A DNA stretch of 64,000 nucleotides. It comes from Apiospora phragmitis (lineage: Eukaryota; Ascomycota; Sordariomycetes; Amphisphaeriales; Apiosporaceae). The stretch spans positions 2,356,001 through 2,420,000 of the forward strand of contig JAQQWL010000011.1 of assembly GCA_038363925.1 (NCBI GenBank), written 5' to 3'. Of this stretch, positions 18,460 to 30,937 are shown piece by piece. Positions within the stretch are counted from its first letter, which is position 1. Every line of letters starts with the position of its first letter. The notes beneath the pieces were generated by a model. The model had not been told where the DNA came from, did no database searches, and saw nothing but the letters and a program-made list of their open reading frames with translations. Both the position numbers and the translations under genes were made by a program.

Positions 18460-20094
18460 ATGTCCTCTTCTTCGCGGCACCACCGTCGCGGGCACGCCCC
18501 CAAGGATTCGGGCATCAGCATGGCAGCCAAGCCGGAGCCGGACGCCGCGCCAACACCACCGCCTTCGTCATCGTCGAAGAAGGAAGACTATTTCATCTGT
18601 GAGCGCTGTAAGCAGCCTCGCGCGGTCTATCGTCGGCTCCCATACCTGAATACGGGCGACTTCGTATGCGACTACTGCCACCAGCCGCCGACCCTGAAAG
18701 AGGTCCGCGATGTCTCGATCGTCTTCGAGATGAAGTGGTGCCGGCAGGGGAACCACGAGGCGCCCGCCATCAACTTCCGTGACGAAGGCAACATGAGCTG
18801 CTACCACTGCGCGGACAGGTGCGCCTTGTACCCGTCAAAACCTCTGCCCGGGCTGCCTCTGCGGCCAGACTCGGACTCTCGTTGGGGGGAAGGGGCGGCG
18901 GCGGCGGCCCCTGGAAATGAAATGGAGCAACAGAACCACGGTTATCATCATCACCATCACGCTGTAACGCAACAACGGCAACGGCAGGAGGAGAGACCGC
19001 AGATCCAGTACTACTCTGGTTCTTACAAACCCCGGGGGCATTTTGAGAACTCGTCTCGTCCTCCGAAGACATTACAGACCTATCATCCGCAAGTTCGCCC
19101 TCCTAACATGGGGAACTATACAATTAAACCAAAAAAGTCCGCGCCGCTACAGCGATTGGACCCAAACACTGAGTTGAGAGACCGACCCCAACCCCAGCCC
19201 GAACCCAAGATACGTCCCGTCTATGGTGGTCGTACATACCACGAAGTTCCAAATCCCAACGAAGAAACGCCACTGAAAACTCGGCGACGCCCTTCGATGA
19301 CTAGCCACCACGAGCCACGAGCCTTACCTCATGATGACATCTTGAAAACCTTCCCACCACCACCCTCAAAAGCGGTCTCTGCAAACCGAACACCCAGCAC
19401 AAAAGCCCAGGCCCATCATTATCATAAACCCCAGCAGCAGCAGAAGCCTCCGCAGCAGAGGCGGCAGAAGGAGAATCAGCGCCCACCGCCCCAAAGTTCC
19501 TACGATATACCCCCTCTGGTCCCCTCTTGGGAGTCTGATACTCATTACTATCAACCCCACCACCACCAAAACCCGCCTCAACAGCAGAGACAGCGACCCC
19601 AGTCACCGCCGCCGCCGAAGCGCCCAAAGCCCAAAACCCAATACGACAAGCCCCCCGCCGCGCCCTCCTGGGAGCTCAAGATGCGCCGCGCGCTGGAGCA
19701 GAAGAAACCGAAACAACAGCACCACAACCGCAGCCACAGCCTCGAGCCGCAAGCCTCGACGGAGCAGGCGCGCGCCGACAGCGAGGTGCTGGGCCCGCAG
19801 GCGACGTGCCCGGCGTGCGGCAAGCACCGCCCGACGTACAGCGAGCTGATCGAGGCGTACGGGTTCTGCTTCCACTGCCTGCGGCGGCATCTGATGGCGG
19901 CGGGCGAGCTGCTCAAGTGCCCCTCGTGCCGCCAGCTGCTGACGCGGCAGGACTTCATGAAGTACGACCGCGACGGGCTCGTGGTCAAGCGGCGCACCGA
20001 GGAGTGCGTGGGCTGCCAGTGGCGGCATCGGAACGGGGCGAAGAAGCTGAGCGCGGTGCTGTGTGGGGGGCCGGGGTGGGTTGATACGTCGTAG
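18460..20094 (+). CDS. Hypothetical protein with two zinc-type cysteine clusters flanking a His/Gln/Pro-rich linker
   Basis: 544 residues from the ATG at 18460, chosen because its context (AACCATGTC) and Ser-rich N-terminus fit better than the ATG at 18394. Near the N-terminus, CERC-x18-CDYC is followed by a CYHC pair and extra Cys/His. Residues of about 140-430 are low complexity, rich in His, Gln, Pro and Lys, with HHHHH and polyproline runs. The C-terminal 100 residues contain CPAC-x16-CFHC and then CPSC-x23-CVGC. The spaced CxxC pairs recall treble-clef or LIM-like modules; the order of the C-terminal cluster is loosely like the Stc1 domain of fungal heterochromatin factors, but I cannot establish homology. 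Probably a nuclear or scaffold protein. Coding is supported by frame length and codon bias. Confidence 0.75.
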   Translation: MSSSSRHHRRGHAPKDSGISMAAKPEPDAAPTPPPSSSSKKEDYFICERCKQPRAVYRRLPYLNTGDFVCDYCHQPPTLKEVRDVSIVFEMKWCRQGNHEAPAINFRDEGNMSCYHCADRCALYPSKPLPGLPLRPDSDSRWGEGAAAAAPGNEMEQQNHGYHHHHHAVTQQRQRQEERPQIQYYSGSYKPRGHFENSSRPPKTLQTYHPQVRPPNMGNYTIKPKKSAPLQRLDPNTELRDRPQPQPEPKIRPVYGGRTYHEVPNPNEETPLKTRRRPSMTSHHEPRALPHDDILKTFPPPPSKAVSANRTPSTKAQAHHYHKPQQQQKPPQQRRQKENQRPPPQSSYDIPPLVPSWESDTHYYQPHHHQNPPQQQRQRPQSPPPPKRPKPKTQYDKPPAAPSWELKMRRALEQKKPKQQHHNRSHSLEPQASTEQARADSEVLGPQATCPACGKHRPTYSELIEAYGFCFHCLRRHLMAAGELLKCPSCRQLLTRQDFMKYDRDGLVVKRRTEECVGCQWRHRNGAKKLSAVLCGGPGWVDTS

Positions 20095-20652
20095 AATCCA
20101 GGCTAGAGGGAGGAGGGCCCCCCTTTCGAGGGCGGGTAGGAACTGTTGGGGTAAACCAGGGGCTATGATACAATCTTCAGGGGTCTAGACTGATTTTCTC
20201 TCTCTTCTGTTATTGGCAAAACAAAATAAAATAGGACAATGATTTAGGGTATAGCGGTATTGAGGAAATAGGAACGAGACAGAGGGTAGTATGAGTCGCC
20301 AGAAGCGATCAATCAATGCATCATTATCAAGTAGAAATCAATGAATCAACTCATTCACTCATGCGCAGCTAAAGTAGATCCAACGGGTTAACATGGCCTT
20401 TCGTATAACGCATGACTCTAGGGCTACGAGGCTCGAGCTATATGAAATTCGAGTCTGATTCTACGGCTGTAGCCACACTTGTCAACCAAAGCAGTGCGTA
20501 TTCGCATATAACCTTCTCACAAGAGGCAGTGCTGCAGTTCGTACCGATCACACCTCGTATTGATAACCTGACCCATCGATGTCCGTTGAAAACCCTTTGA
20601 CCTGAACGCCGGCTGGTACGAAAACCCCCTTACGACAATCGCCGGACTGCAA
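20095..20652. other. Convergent intergenic region
   Basis: 560 bp between convergent 3' ends. AT-rich, with UTR and terminator sequence expected. No gene was seen. Confidence 0.5.
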
Positions 20653-21848
20653 TCAATGCTCCTTAAGCCACTTCAACATTTGCTCATGCGCAGTGGCTTG
20701 CGCGTCCTTGATATGAGCGTCCTCGTAGTCACCAATCACAGCAAAACCTGCATCAGAGTAAGTTTTCTCGCCGCTAATATACTCAGATTTCAAGTACGTA
20801 CCATGTGGAACTCCAGGATAAACCTGGACTTCATGCTCCAGGTTGGCCTTGGACATCAAATCCTCGCCCTTCGTTCTCACCTCGTCAGGAAACATGGGAT
20901 CGTTCTCTACGCAGACCAGACTGATAGGCTGCTTCAGTCCCTCGAAGTCGCTTGGGGAAACCAGTGTCGCATGTGCCAAAGCACCGGCCTTGATGAAAGG
21001 ACCCTTGTTGTGCAGGCCGGCTCCTTCGCCAGCCTCTTCGTCGGCGGGCTTTTGCGCGCCCGACCAGCCCGCCTGCGCCGGAGTGCGCTCGGCCGCCAAG
21101 AGCAGCACGTAACGCGCGCCGAAGCAGTAGCCGACGGCGTAGACGCCATCGCCCGCCGCCACGGCGTCTGCGAACTCGGACTTGCAGGCCTCGATGACCT
21201 TCTCGAGCAGCGGCATGACCTTCTCCTCGGTGTGGCGGGCCAGCCACATGTCGATCATGAAGGACTTGGCGGTCTCGACGGCCTTCAGCTTGAAGTTGTC
21301 GAGGAAGGAGGTGGAGGCCTCGGCTTCGGGCAGGGCGGCCGAGTTGGGGGCCGGGTCGCCGCCGAACATGTCGGGCATGACGACCACGAAGCCCTCGTCG
21401 GCGAACTTGTCGGACTGGATCTGGTTGTTGGCGGACTGGAGGCCGGTGCCGCCCGTCAGGAGCAGCAGGAGCTTCGCCGGGGAGGTGGGATAGGAGGCGG
21501 GCTTGGAGATGTAGGCCTAGTGTCCGGTTTATTTCAATTAGCTAGGCCAGCACGTTTGCGATGGCTTCTTGGGACTCTTTACGTCGACATCGCCGAGTTT
21601 GCGGATCTCACCCCGAGGGGCTTCGCCAGCAGCTACAGTGGCCTAGACGTCAGCAAAACGGTCTGAACCAGCGAGTTTCCAGTTCAAAGTGTAGGGATGT
21701 AGGTGATGGAGCCAAGCATACGAGTTGGCCTGTCGGTGGTGCAGTGCTCGCCCATGGTAGGGCCTGTCTGGGCAGGCGTGTCGCCGGGGATGATCGTCTC
21801 ATTCGCATCGCTCTCGGGAGCCTTTGTCGCTAACTCGGGCTCAGACAT
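20653..21848 (-). CDS. Dienelactone hydrolase family protein
   Basis: Alpha/beta hydrolase of the dienelactone hydrolase family; characterised members open lactone rings in aromatic catabolism, but most fungal copies have unknown substrates. Three exons, 21848-21722, 21632-21583 and 21516-20653, give 346 residues. The splice joins produce the family N-terminus: MGEHCTTDRPTPAGEAPRGEI, then DVDAYISKP. The predicted triad is Cys190 in GYCFGARY (Cys replaces the usual Ser of the nucleophile elbow, as expected for DLH), Asp265 in ENDPMF and His297 in PGVPHGTY. Probably cytosolic, as no signal peptide is visible. Its gene is head-to-head with RPA1, with about 870 bp between start codons. Confidence 0.9.
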
Positions 21849-22717
21849 GATGACTTCTTTAAAGTAGAAAGTACCTCCCTGGTGAGTTACGATTATATAG
21901 ATAGAATGAGTATCGGAGGTTTGTCTAAACTTGGCCTGCTAAGTCGCGGTATAACATGCAACTTTGTTGACGTTGGCGTGAAGAGGTCCGGAACAGAATG
22001 CAAAGGAATGGCTGTAATTAGTACAGGACCCTGAGTTCGGTGGTTTCACCGCAACAAGTGCGGCATCGCGGGGTGACGTCGTAGGTTCACTCAACTCAAA
22101 ACATTAGCATTCCTTCCCCAAAAATTACCGACACTGTATATCTACATTTCTGATGAGTATTACAGAATATCTTCCTATTCGTTCATCAGGAATACTACAA
22201 ATTGGAGCGGGTTGATAGCTCATCTCGTCGGATATCGTCCTGTATCTATATTTACCCTCTGCCTATTTCGTATGTCTCTATGCACAGCTGTATCTGCTAA
22301 CCTAAAGTAAGAAGTAAGAACAGCCCCGCGGGGCCCATCCCAGTGATCCCAATGCCTCGAGAATGCTTGCCCCGCGCGGTAGGTGCCTAGAGTACATCTT
22401 AGTAAGTGGCGGCTCTCAGCTGGCAGAGTGGGCGAAAAGTAAAGATAGTACGGGGCACGCTAAGGCTGCCGGGTTTTATCAGCTGTCGGGTTTAGGAAAA
22501 CCACTTAAACAATTGCACCACGAACCTCGCCCCGTCGCGTCTGGATGTCGCGTCCCGTTTTCTCTCCCAACTTTCGGCGTATAGACAAGCCCCGAAAAAC
22601 ACCGTCCCTTCTCTAGACTTCGCAGAGCGGAACATATCCTCGTTTTTACACACCAGACCTTGGCTATCACCTATCTTTGTCAGACCTTGTTTTTGGTATT
22701 GAGAACTTGACCTCAGA
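21849..22717. other. Divergent promoter region between dienelactone hydrolase and RPA1 genes
   Basis: 870 bp serving two divergent start codons. No exact MluI cell-cycle box (ACGCGT), often found upstream of replication genes in yeasts, was seen. No gene is supported. Confidence 0.5.
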
Positions 22718-24801
22718 ATGTCTGTTGCAGAGGCCAAATCGGCCATAACGCAGGGCGCCTTAGAGTATGGCCACTCTCCTCCCCTTCGCGCTTGCTTGAG
22801 CCTGTGAACTGACGCATCTACCGCAGGGCCGTCTTCGACGACACCAAGAATGTCGACCAGCGCTTCCCAGTCCCCGTCTTGCAATGCCTCCAGATCAAGC
22901 CCTTAGCTGCCCAGCCCGCGGGTGGAGCCAACGTCGAACGTTACCGAGTTGTCCTCAGCGATGTGCGGAACTACGTCCAGTGCATGCTTGCGACACGTAC
23001 GTTATGCCTGCCCTCTCACCCCGGGAATCGCCCTTTCTGACAACTAAATAGAAGCAAACCACGTCATACACGAGGGCCAGCTGGTCCGAGGTTGCATTGT
23101 GCGCGTCAAGTCTTACCAGGCCAATTCCGTGAAGGGCAAGAAGTAAATACCTTGCCGCCGCCCTCCTCACTCTATCCATACTAATGAGTTTGGCCAGCAT
23201 TCTGATTATTCTTGACCTTGAGGTTGCCGACAATCTCGGAGTCCACGACCGTATCGGCGAGCCTGTCGCGTTTGAATCCAAGCCAGCAGCTCAAGACGGC
23301 AATACTACCATTGGTGGCTCAGGCTTCTATGGTGCCAAATCCGAATCTCCAGCCGTCAAGTCAGAGTCCCTCCCTTCTCGAAGTGCGCCTCAGAAGAGCG
23401 GTTCAGCAAACCACGGCGGTGCTGTCATTTACCCCATCGAAGCCCTCTCCCTTACGCACACAAATGGACCATCAAGGCTCGAATTTCCGCCAAGTCGGAT
23501 ATCAAGACGTGGCACAAGCCTTCTGGCGAAGGAAAGCTGTTCTCGGTCAATCTCCTCGACGAGAGCGGTGAGATCAAGGCGACCGGGTTCAACGAGCAAT
23601 GCGATCAGTACTACGACATGCTGCAGGAGGGCAGTGTCTATTATATCAGCAGCCCTTGCCGCGTACAACTTGCCAAGAAACAGTTCAGCAATCTTCCGAA
23701 CGATTACGAGTTGACGTTTGAGCGCGACACGGTCATCGAGAAGGCAGAGGACACTTCTAATGTGCCCCAGGTGCGCTACAACTTTGTCAACATCCAGAAA
23801 CTCCAGGATGTCGAAAAGGATAGCACCATCGACGTTCTCGGTGTTCTCAAAGAAGTTGGCGACGTGAATCAGATTGTCTCCAAGACGACGCAAAAGCCAT
23901 ATGACAAGCGAGAATTAACCCTAGTTGACGACTCCCAGTTCTCCGTACGCGTTACCATCTGGGGCAAGTCCGCAACTGCTTTTGATACCCAGCCCGAGTC
24001 AGTGGTGGCTTTCAAGGGTGTGAAGGTGTCGGACTTCGGGGGCCGCTCGCTGTCGCTTTTATCTTCAGGTACCATGTCTGTAGACCCTGATATCGAAGAG
24101 GCGCACAAGCTCAAGGGTTGGTACGACTCTCAAGGAGCAAGCGGAAGCTTCAACACACACAACAACATGTCATCCATGGGCGCGGCGACAGGTCGTCAAG
24201 ATCAGACCAAGTCCATCTTGCAGGTTAAGGATGAGAACTTGGGCGTGGAAAACCCGGGAGGCGACTACTTCAACCTGAAAGCAACTGTTGTTTACATCCG
24301 TCAGGAAAACTTCTGCTATCCTGCCTGTATGAACTCAGATTGCAACAAGAAAGTGATGGACTCAGGCGACGGTACGTGGCGATGTGAGAAGTGCCAGGCC
24401 GACCACCCTCGACCCGAATACCGCTACATCATGAGCATCAACGTCAACGACCATACAGGCCAACTATGGCTCAGTTGTTTCGACGAGGTCAGTCGTATTA
24501 TCATGGATGGTATGACTGCCGACCAGGCCATGGAGTTGAAGGAGAACGACGAGCCCTCACTGGCTGCTAAGTTCGAGGCTGCCAACTGTACCAAACTCAA
24601 CTTCCGCGTGAGAGCAAAGATGGATACATATGGAGAGAACCAGAAGTAAGTTACTGCCAACCTACAGCAACAACAACTTCCAACGACTAATTTGTTTGTA
24701 TCAGGATACGATACCAAGTGATGAATGCGACACCGCTAGACTACAAGTCGGAGGCCTTGCATCTGGCAGACATGATCAAGCAGTTTGACATCAACTCATG
24801 A
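22718..24801 (+). CDS. rpa1: Replication protein A large subunit (RPA70), one run indel
   Basis: Large subunit of the heterotrimeric single-strand DNA-binding complex needed for replication, repair and recombination. Five exons: 22718-22764, 22827-22996, 23052-23142, 23198-24645 and 24705-24801. The N-terminal OB fold (protein-interaction domain) opens the protein. After a Ser-rich linker come DBD-A (SPYAHKWTIKARISAKSDIKTW region), DBD-B (STIDVLGVLKEVG) and DBD-C with its zinc ribbon, C-x4-C (ACMNSDC) plus CEKC. The C-terminus (IRYQVMNATPLDYKSEALHL) is typical. The conserved frame shifts at the CCC run 23449-23451, where one C appears missing. The exons total 1853 nt, and adding one base gives 1854 nt, or 617 residues, with all splice phases consistent. 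RPA1 is essential in yeasts, so the break is almost certainly a sequence error. Confidence 0.95.
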
Positions 24802-25466
24802 TCGACTGCGTGATACGATACTGTATTATTGGTAGCAGCTGAGCAAGTCATGATTGCACGTAATACCACTGGTGTTATGCATACAAGCGCAATCGATGGG
24901 GTACGTTTTGTTGGTTTTGGGATTCAGAAGGTATGGGAGAGGTATGGGATGATACAAGTATCAGCCATCATACACTAGATGAAGAACTACAAGAAGACTA
25001 CACTTGACTATATCCGTGGTGTATACGATATATAGCGCGGAGGATAGAGGAAACGGTAATGAGATAAGATCAGTTATGTCTATAACCAAGAACGATACTT
25101 GGAGACTTCCTGCAGTGATCATACGCTCGATTCTGGTGACAGGCAGTCTGGCGGTTTCCTTGTGCTTGTTGCTATTCCAAGGCGAGATTTTGAGTGCGAA
25201 AATCAATCCTGAAAGAAGTATATGGGTCATAGTATCATAACACTTGGGGAGAGTACTTATTTATAAATTAAGCCGTGTCATGGATTTGGGATACGACAGC
25301 TTGTGTGGACTGCGCGAAGTTGGCTGTCACTCATGCGTTATCCTGGATCAGGATCAAATTGAGTAAGTAGGCATATTGATTGTATGTTCATGGGACGGTT
25401 TGATTAAACTGCATAAGCCCATCATGATTATCGGCCCCAGTTGATAGCTACTTCATCTACTACTCC
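24802..25466. other. Convergent intergenic region
   Basis: 665 bp between the 3' ends of RPA1 (+) and the quinone oxidoreductase gene (-). AT-rich with no supported frame. Confidence 0.5.
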
Positions 25467-26551
25467 CTACGAGATGGTGCAGATGATCTTGCCCGTGATG
25501 GAGTTGCTCTCCATCAGCTCGTGGGCCTTGACGATGTCCTCCCAGGGCATAACGGTGTCGATCAGGACCTTGAGCGCGCCGCCCTCCTGGAAGTGCGGGA
25601 TGTACTCGGCCAGCTTGTCGCGCAGGCGGGCCTGGTAGTCGGGCTCGCGGCTGCGGAGGGTGGAGCCCTCGAGGCGGACGCGCTTGAAGAGCAAGGGGCC
25701 GATGTTGACGTCGGCCGGCAGGACCGAGCCGCCCATCTGGCCGAGGGAGACCCAGCGGCAGTCGCGGCCGGCGACGTTGAGGTTGCGTTGGAAGTAGGGG
25801 GCGCCGATGAAGTCGACGATGAGGTCGACGCCCTTGCCGCCCGTCGCCTCGAGGATGCGCCGGTCCCAGTCCTCGGCGGTCTTGTAGTTGTAGGCGGCCG
25901 TGGCGCCGAGCTCGCGCTCGACGAAGCGGCACTTGGCGTCGGTGCCGGCCGTTGCGAAGACGGCGGCCGCGCCCGCGTCGCGGCTCAGCTGGATGCCGGC
26001 GATGGAGACGCCCGAGGCGCCCGCGTGCCACAGCACCGACTTGCCGGCGCCGGCGAACTCGCCGACGAGGTGCAGCGCCTGCGTCGCCGTGATCCAGGTC
26101 TCGGGGATGGCGGCGGCCTGCTCCCAGCTCAGGTGGGCCGGCTTGTGCAGTAGCATCTTGGATGAGACGGCGATGTACTCGGCGTAGGCCCCGCCGTACG
26201 CCAGGCCGAACACGGCGTCGCCCACCTGGAAGTTGCCGTGGTCGCCGGCGCCCAGCGACTCGATGGTGCCCGAAAACTCGACGCCGAGGGTGAGGGGCGC
26301 CTGCGGGGGCAGCGGGTACTTGCCCTCGCGCTGCAGCAGGTCCATGCGGTTGAGGCCGAAGGCCTTGATCTTAACCAGGGCGTCCCCTTCCTTGGGCTCC
26401 GGCACCGGTGTGGCGTCGTTGATGAACAGAGCGGAGGCCGGACCCTTGCCACCCTTGGTGTCTGGTAGAATTGCGTGTAAGTGACGAACGGAGAGCTCGA
26501 TTTCTTCTTTGGTTGCTACTCACCGACTGCCCTCATCTTTGAAGCTGCCAT
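25467..26551 (-). CDS. NAD(P)H quinone oxidoreductase, PIG3/zeta-crystallin type
   Basis: Zinc-independent medium-chain dehydrogenase/reductase of the quinone oxidoreductase branch (human TP53I3/PIG3-like), reducing quinones with NADPH. Exon 1 is 26551-26524 (28 nt, MAASKMRAV) and exon 2 is 26461-25467. The GTGAGT...ACCAG intron joins as V-DTKGGKGPAS, for 340 residues. The N-terminal GroES-like fold shows FGLNRMDLLQREGKYP and LGVEFSGTIESLG. The nucleotide-binding Rossmann segment shows LWHAGASGVSIAGIQLSRDAGA and GATAAYNYKTAEDW. The LRSREPDYQARLRD segment near the C-terminus is typical of PIG3-like proteins. No zinc-ligand cysteines are present. Very GC-rich codon use creates a long antisense frame that is not a gene. 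Confidence 0.92.
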
Positions 26552-26903
26552 CTTTCTTTTTTCTCTTTCACTGTGTAAATAGACAGTAACGTAGGACAAA
26601 GCTGTGTCAGCCAAGACCAAATGTGACCTTGCTTTAGTAGTAATATATGTGACGAGAATGTGTGTCTCGGTCGTTGCGTCCTGTTCTGTTTCACGGTCAC
26701 GACATGGGCAACACCGAAAAAGACCGAAGCCCCGTGTATGCTGCTTATTAACTCAATATAAAGTCCGACGTCACTCTTGCAGCTCTTTCAGCGACACGGC
26801 CTGAATGCGGGGGGCATTGCGATCAAGAGGGTCCACGGCAGGCGAAGCTAAGGGCCTACTAAGTCCCGAGAGGACTCCGTCTTGTCAGATGCATACTGGT
26901 AAT

Positions 26904-26928
26904 GCCGCCGCCGCCGCCACCGCCGCCA
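26904..26928. repeat. Trinucleotide tract (GCC/CCG)n with one interruption
   Basis: Short imperfect GCC-type microsatellite in a non-coding interval. In one forward frame it encodes an alanine run, but that frame is not supported as a gene. Confidence 0.7.
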
Positions 26929-29900
26929 CTGCTACAGCGCATACCGAAACTCGTCAATCACTCTGGCATTGCTTCCCTATCATCTTTTTCGGAATATCCC
27001 AAGGTATCTGGATATATGTCTCTGGGGTATATCTCGGCTGGTTGCTTGAGCTGAAAGAATATACCCACACCTGCATCGGCCAGAACTCGTGGTGGAACGT
27101 GGCACAGGCGCAGGTCTTGCTAGATCAATAGGTTGAGTATTTCAAAGTGAGTTAATTGTGGGTGTTGCAATATTGCCCATCTCCATGTCCTAAGAAGTCG
27201 ATCATAGATCATAATGCGGCCCCGCGAATGTGGTGGTGTGAATGTCCATAAGCCGTCGTTACGTCAGAGTAGGCATGTGGAATGTAATTGGCCTGTTCGG
27301 AGGTGTTACACCACAAGGTATGGCTTCACATATAGAAGATGGCGAGGGCAGCTGTCTCACTTGAGCCAGCCAACAAGCTTTGTATTATCCCAAGACAATG
27401 TCAAATCACGGTATCGAGTAAGATGGTCGATTGGACATAATTCACCGGGTCTGTTGTCCACAAACATATCCCGTTGATCGAATTCAGAGAAGCCTGCGCC
27501 TGTCGCAGGCTGGACGCAGCAGCTGTAACCTGAAAGCTAACATGGACTGCATATTGAGAAAGAGCTTCCGTCGGTACAGACATGAGCATATATGGCGATT
27601 GTCTCGAAATCTGTGCCGGCTGGGAGGTGCTGAACACTGATGGCCAACCAAACAGCAGCTCTGGCGCCTGTAGTTCTTCCGATCTTCCGATACAGAGGCA
27701 TTCCAAGTCAAGACAGTCACTTTGGTGTTGAGCTAGGGTCGTCGTACAACAGGTTGGGGTTTCGAAATAGTTGGCTTTCTGGTAGCAATCACATACGAGG
27801 GTCGCTTGTATGTCATCAGGACTCTCGAGTGGTGTGTGTATGTGAGTAGAAACTCTGCAGGCACGGTTAACGCTTGGCTTGGTAGAGCGGGAAAGAAGTC
27901 GCGTTGTTTTGATTTGGTTGTGGTGCATCTCGTCGTATGCCTCATTTACCAGATTCGAGGTAATCTTGTCCGTTTGGGTCAATAGGCTAACATGTGGAAA
28001 TTGAGCAGTTGCCAAATGCGGCATGGTCACTCCGCTATGGGTCGACTGCGGTAGCTGATGGGAAATCTAGGCCCTCGGCTTTGGGACCAGACGGCCTGGG
28101 TGCCTGGGTTTCGCGGAAGCGGTTCTTCCAACCCCAATAGGTCTGGTAGGCGAAGCCTATCATGCGTGAATGAACAGTTAACTGACTGTAATACGAGAAT
28201 GTGAATAGCCTAGGTAGGTTATCGCTGAATGTTCGTTGGGGGTTCCTAGCACATAGAGGCCATCAAACCGGGTTATTACCTAGTTCCATCAGATACTCAC
28301 TCGCTTTTGGCAGTCCGTCGGGCATGGCCGTGACTAACCTAATGCCCGGCGGACGACTTGGGCAAGGGATGGAGGGCATTTTCTAATTTTCTTTAACGGT
28401 GGATCATATCTTCATACTTAAAAATATCGTTATCGCGATCGATGATCCTATCCTCATTTGGGGGAGGATATGGCCCATACCCAGGTAGTCACGGGTCGAG
28501 ACCACGACGATCGCGCCCTAAATGCGACGGCCGCGGAAGAAGAGGAGTGGTTTTGTTGACGACGCAAGCTCGACAGTGGGAATCCCAAGCTCGATGGAGA
28601 ATGGAGAACGGGGACTGGGACTGGCAATGGGAAGAGGTGCCAGGTGCTCTTGGCACACTAGCAGGCCTTCCAAAGTCAATATTTACCAGCTCCTAGCAGA
28701 TATCCTGGCTTGCTCCGGATGCTGGTGGCAGGTGCTTGGTCAACCACGATGATGCCCCATTTTGATGCCTCAATAGATTGTGTGTTGAAGGACAAGGCGC
28801 AATAACGAAATACGAGCATGACATTTGAGTTTTGGACATGCCAGCACCATGTCTATCCACAACGACAACAACGTTGCGGAGAATGGAAGCGGTCCCACTC
28901 GATTCCGTGGCCGGAGACGAGGAGGCATCTGCTTCACCTTCAAGCACGACAGACGGGGGCAATTTCGCTCGACAATCGTCCGATCAAGCCCATGGCCATA
29001 TCATCAACATGGACCATGTGAAAGTCTTCAGCAAAGACAGGTTGAAGCCAGAAAATTCCGTCGTCAGCCTGGGGCAGCTGCTGACAGTACTGCTGTAAGC
29101 AGTGCTACAACCTGGAATCCTTCCAATTCTCTCTCTGACTGGCCCTTTTTCTCTGACACATACATAGGTCAGCTTGTACCGCTTGTTCATTCCGTCTTTT
29201 CAGGGCGGCGTCAGTCCGTTACTCCAAATAGAAGCCAGCTACGCGGAACCCTGTCTATCGACATGTAGCCTGGCCAATAGCACCTCTTGCTGGGCAAGTA
29301 ATCCTAGTCTTCACATCGCTGCTATACGGGATACGCTACATGCATACCTAGCTGGCATTCTTATGTACTCGTATTGCTATTGCTACCTGGAATATGTAGT
29401 ACATTTTCTTCCAGCTCAAGAGACCAAGCCAGCCGCGACGGTTCTTGGGTAGGTAACGGGGTCAACTACCAACCTCCATAAGCACAACACAAGCTGAATG
29501 CGGGTAATGGAGGTAATGTGCTAATCTGTTCCTGCAGCAGCGTAACTTTTCGTTCGTTAGCCGACATTGTTCCTGCATTTAGCCCAATCGCTTGCAGGTG
29601 CTCGCTGAGCACTGTACGTATGTATGTATGTAGTATCATTGGTAATAGCCTCTTCTGACCGTTAAGGACCTGCTACCTAACCTTAAACGAGCTATTGCCC
29701 TGTAAACTGCCGCCAAAATCTTAACATGGGATTGACACCGGCGCTGCCCGGCGGCGGGGAACCCGAACGCGCCGACTTTCCAGAACGTTTTAATGGTTTA
29801 TGACGACTTCAAATCCATGCGCATAGCCACTACGTCCATACCGATATGATACGGCGGCTGAGCCGCTGGTGGATGGACGGCTGATTTTAGAACACTTTCA

Positions 29901-30937
29901 TCGGTCAATGCTATAATTAATGACAGTGAAGCTGGCGGGCAGTCAGTGAGTGAGTTGCTGACCGAGAGAGAACCAAGGAAAACACAGACCAGTGGCGCTG
30001 TAATTTCCCATACCCTTGTCTGCAGCTGCGAAAAGCTGTACCTTGCAGTAGTAGATTGCACGCCGACAAGCCGCCATCTCTCTCCTCAGCACCGCCAAGC
30101 CAATCGCCAGAAAAGAAAGGATGGAAGGAGAAGAAAAAACTTCTCCGACCAGTCAGGTCTGTTCAACCTACAGCTCAAGGCGACAGTTCCACATGATCAC
30201 GTCGAGCAGATCCAGGGGTAAAGGGTTAGGTTAGCGTCGAATGTACTGCCACACACTGATTCCGCCCTCTAGCATACCTCTTGTCCCACGAGGTGTTACG
30301 CCTCGGCCAAACCCGTTGGGGCCTTTTCCTCCAATTGGAGGCGCCAGATACGGGCTGCGAGAGCCAGGAGCCAGCCGTATCTACCGCCTGATTTCGCATC
30401 GTCTCTGCCCCTTTCCGGCTCATTCTGCCCATGGTCCCTAGTGCTAAGACGAGCGGGCGTGGAGCTCTCAGCTAATAGTATCGTACAAGTTCAGACGGAG
30501 CCATCTGTACTTGTCTCCAGTACTCCACCCACCCCTTGATTTGTGATAGAATTGACAGCACCGTCAATGCACAATCAACGCCCGCCCACTCCCCCTTCCA
30601 CCCCCGTACCATGTCAGATTCTGGAAGACAGTGCCTTTGATTCGATCGCAAAGCGAAATAAGCTGGCAAGGCTAAGGGAGGATTTCAGCCTGTCGACGCT
30701 ATGGTGGACCCCCCGGCTACATAGTGAGCGTATAGTGGGCAAATAGGTAAAGAGCAGGGGTGGCACTGTCGCAGTGGACATGGAGTAGCAACGAGAGAGA
30801 CAGAGGCACTGACAGGATGGCGACCTTCTTGTCGTGTGGTGGTGTAGATGTGGGTGTGTCTGTGTCTGTGTGTGTATGGTGCACCGGCGAACCACCCACC
30901 CCATGTCTTGACTTTAGTTCCCATGTCGGCAACTCTG

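Noticed and set aside
20656..21666. 336-codon plus-strand frame over the dienelactone hydrolase gene
   Set aside because: Antisense shadow; the minus strand has the complete Cys-Asp-His triad and good splice sites.
22390..22440. tRNA-like D-arm (GGCTCTCAGCTGGCAGAG)
   Set aside because: No matching anticodon arm, T arm or acceptor stem follows.
26805..27131. 108-codon frame with an alanine run and a hydrophobic segment
   Set aside because: The alanine run comes from a GCC microsatellite; there is no other support.
27401..28030. 209-codon minus-strand frame in the gene-poor interval
   Set aside because: Length is within chance expectation for 64 kb; codon use is unbiased and no family resemblance is seen.
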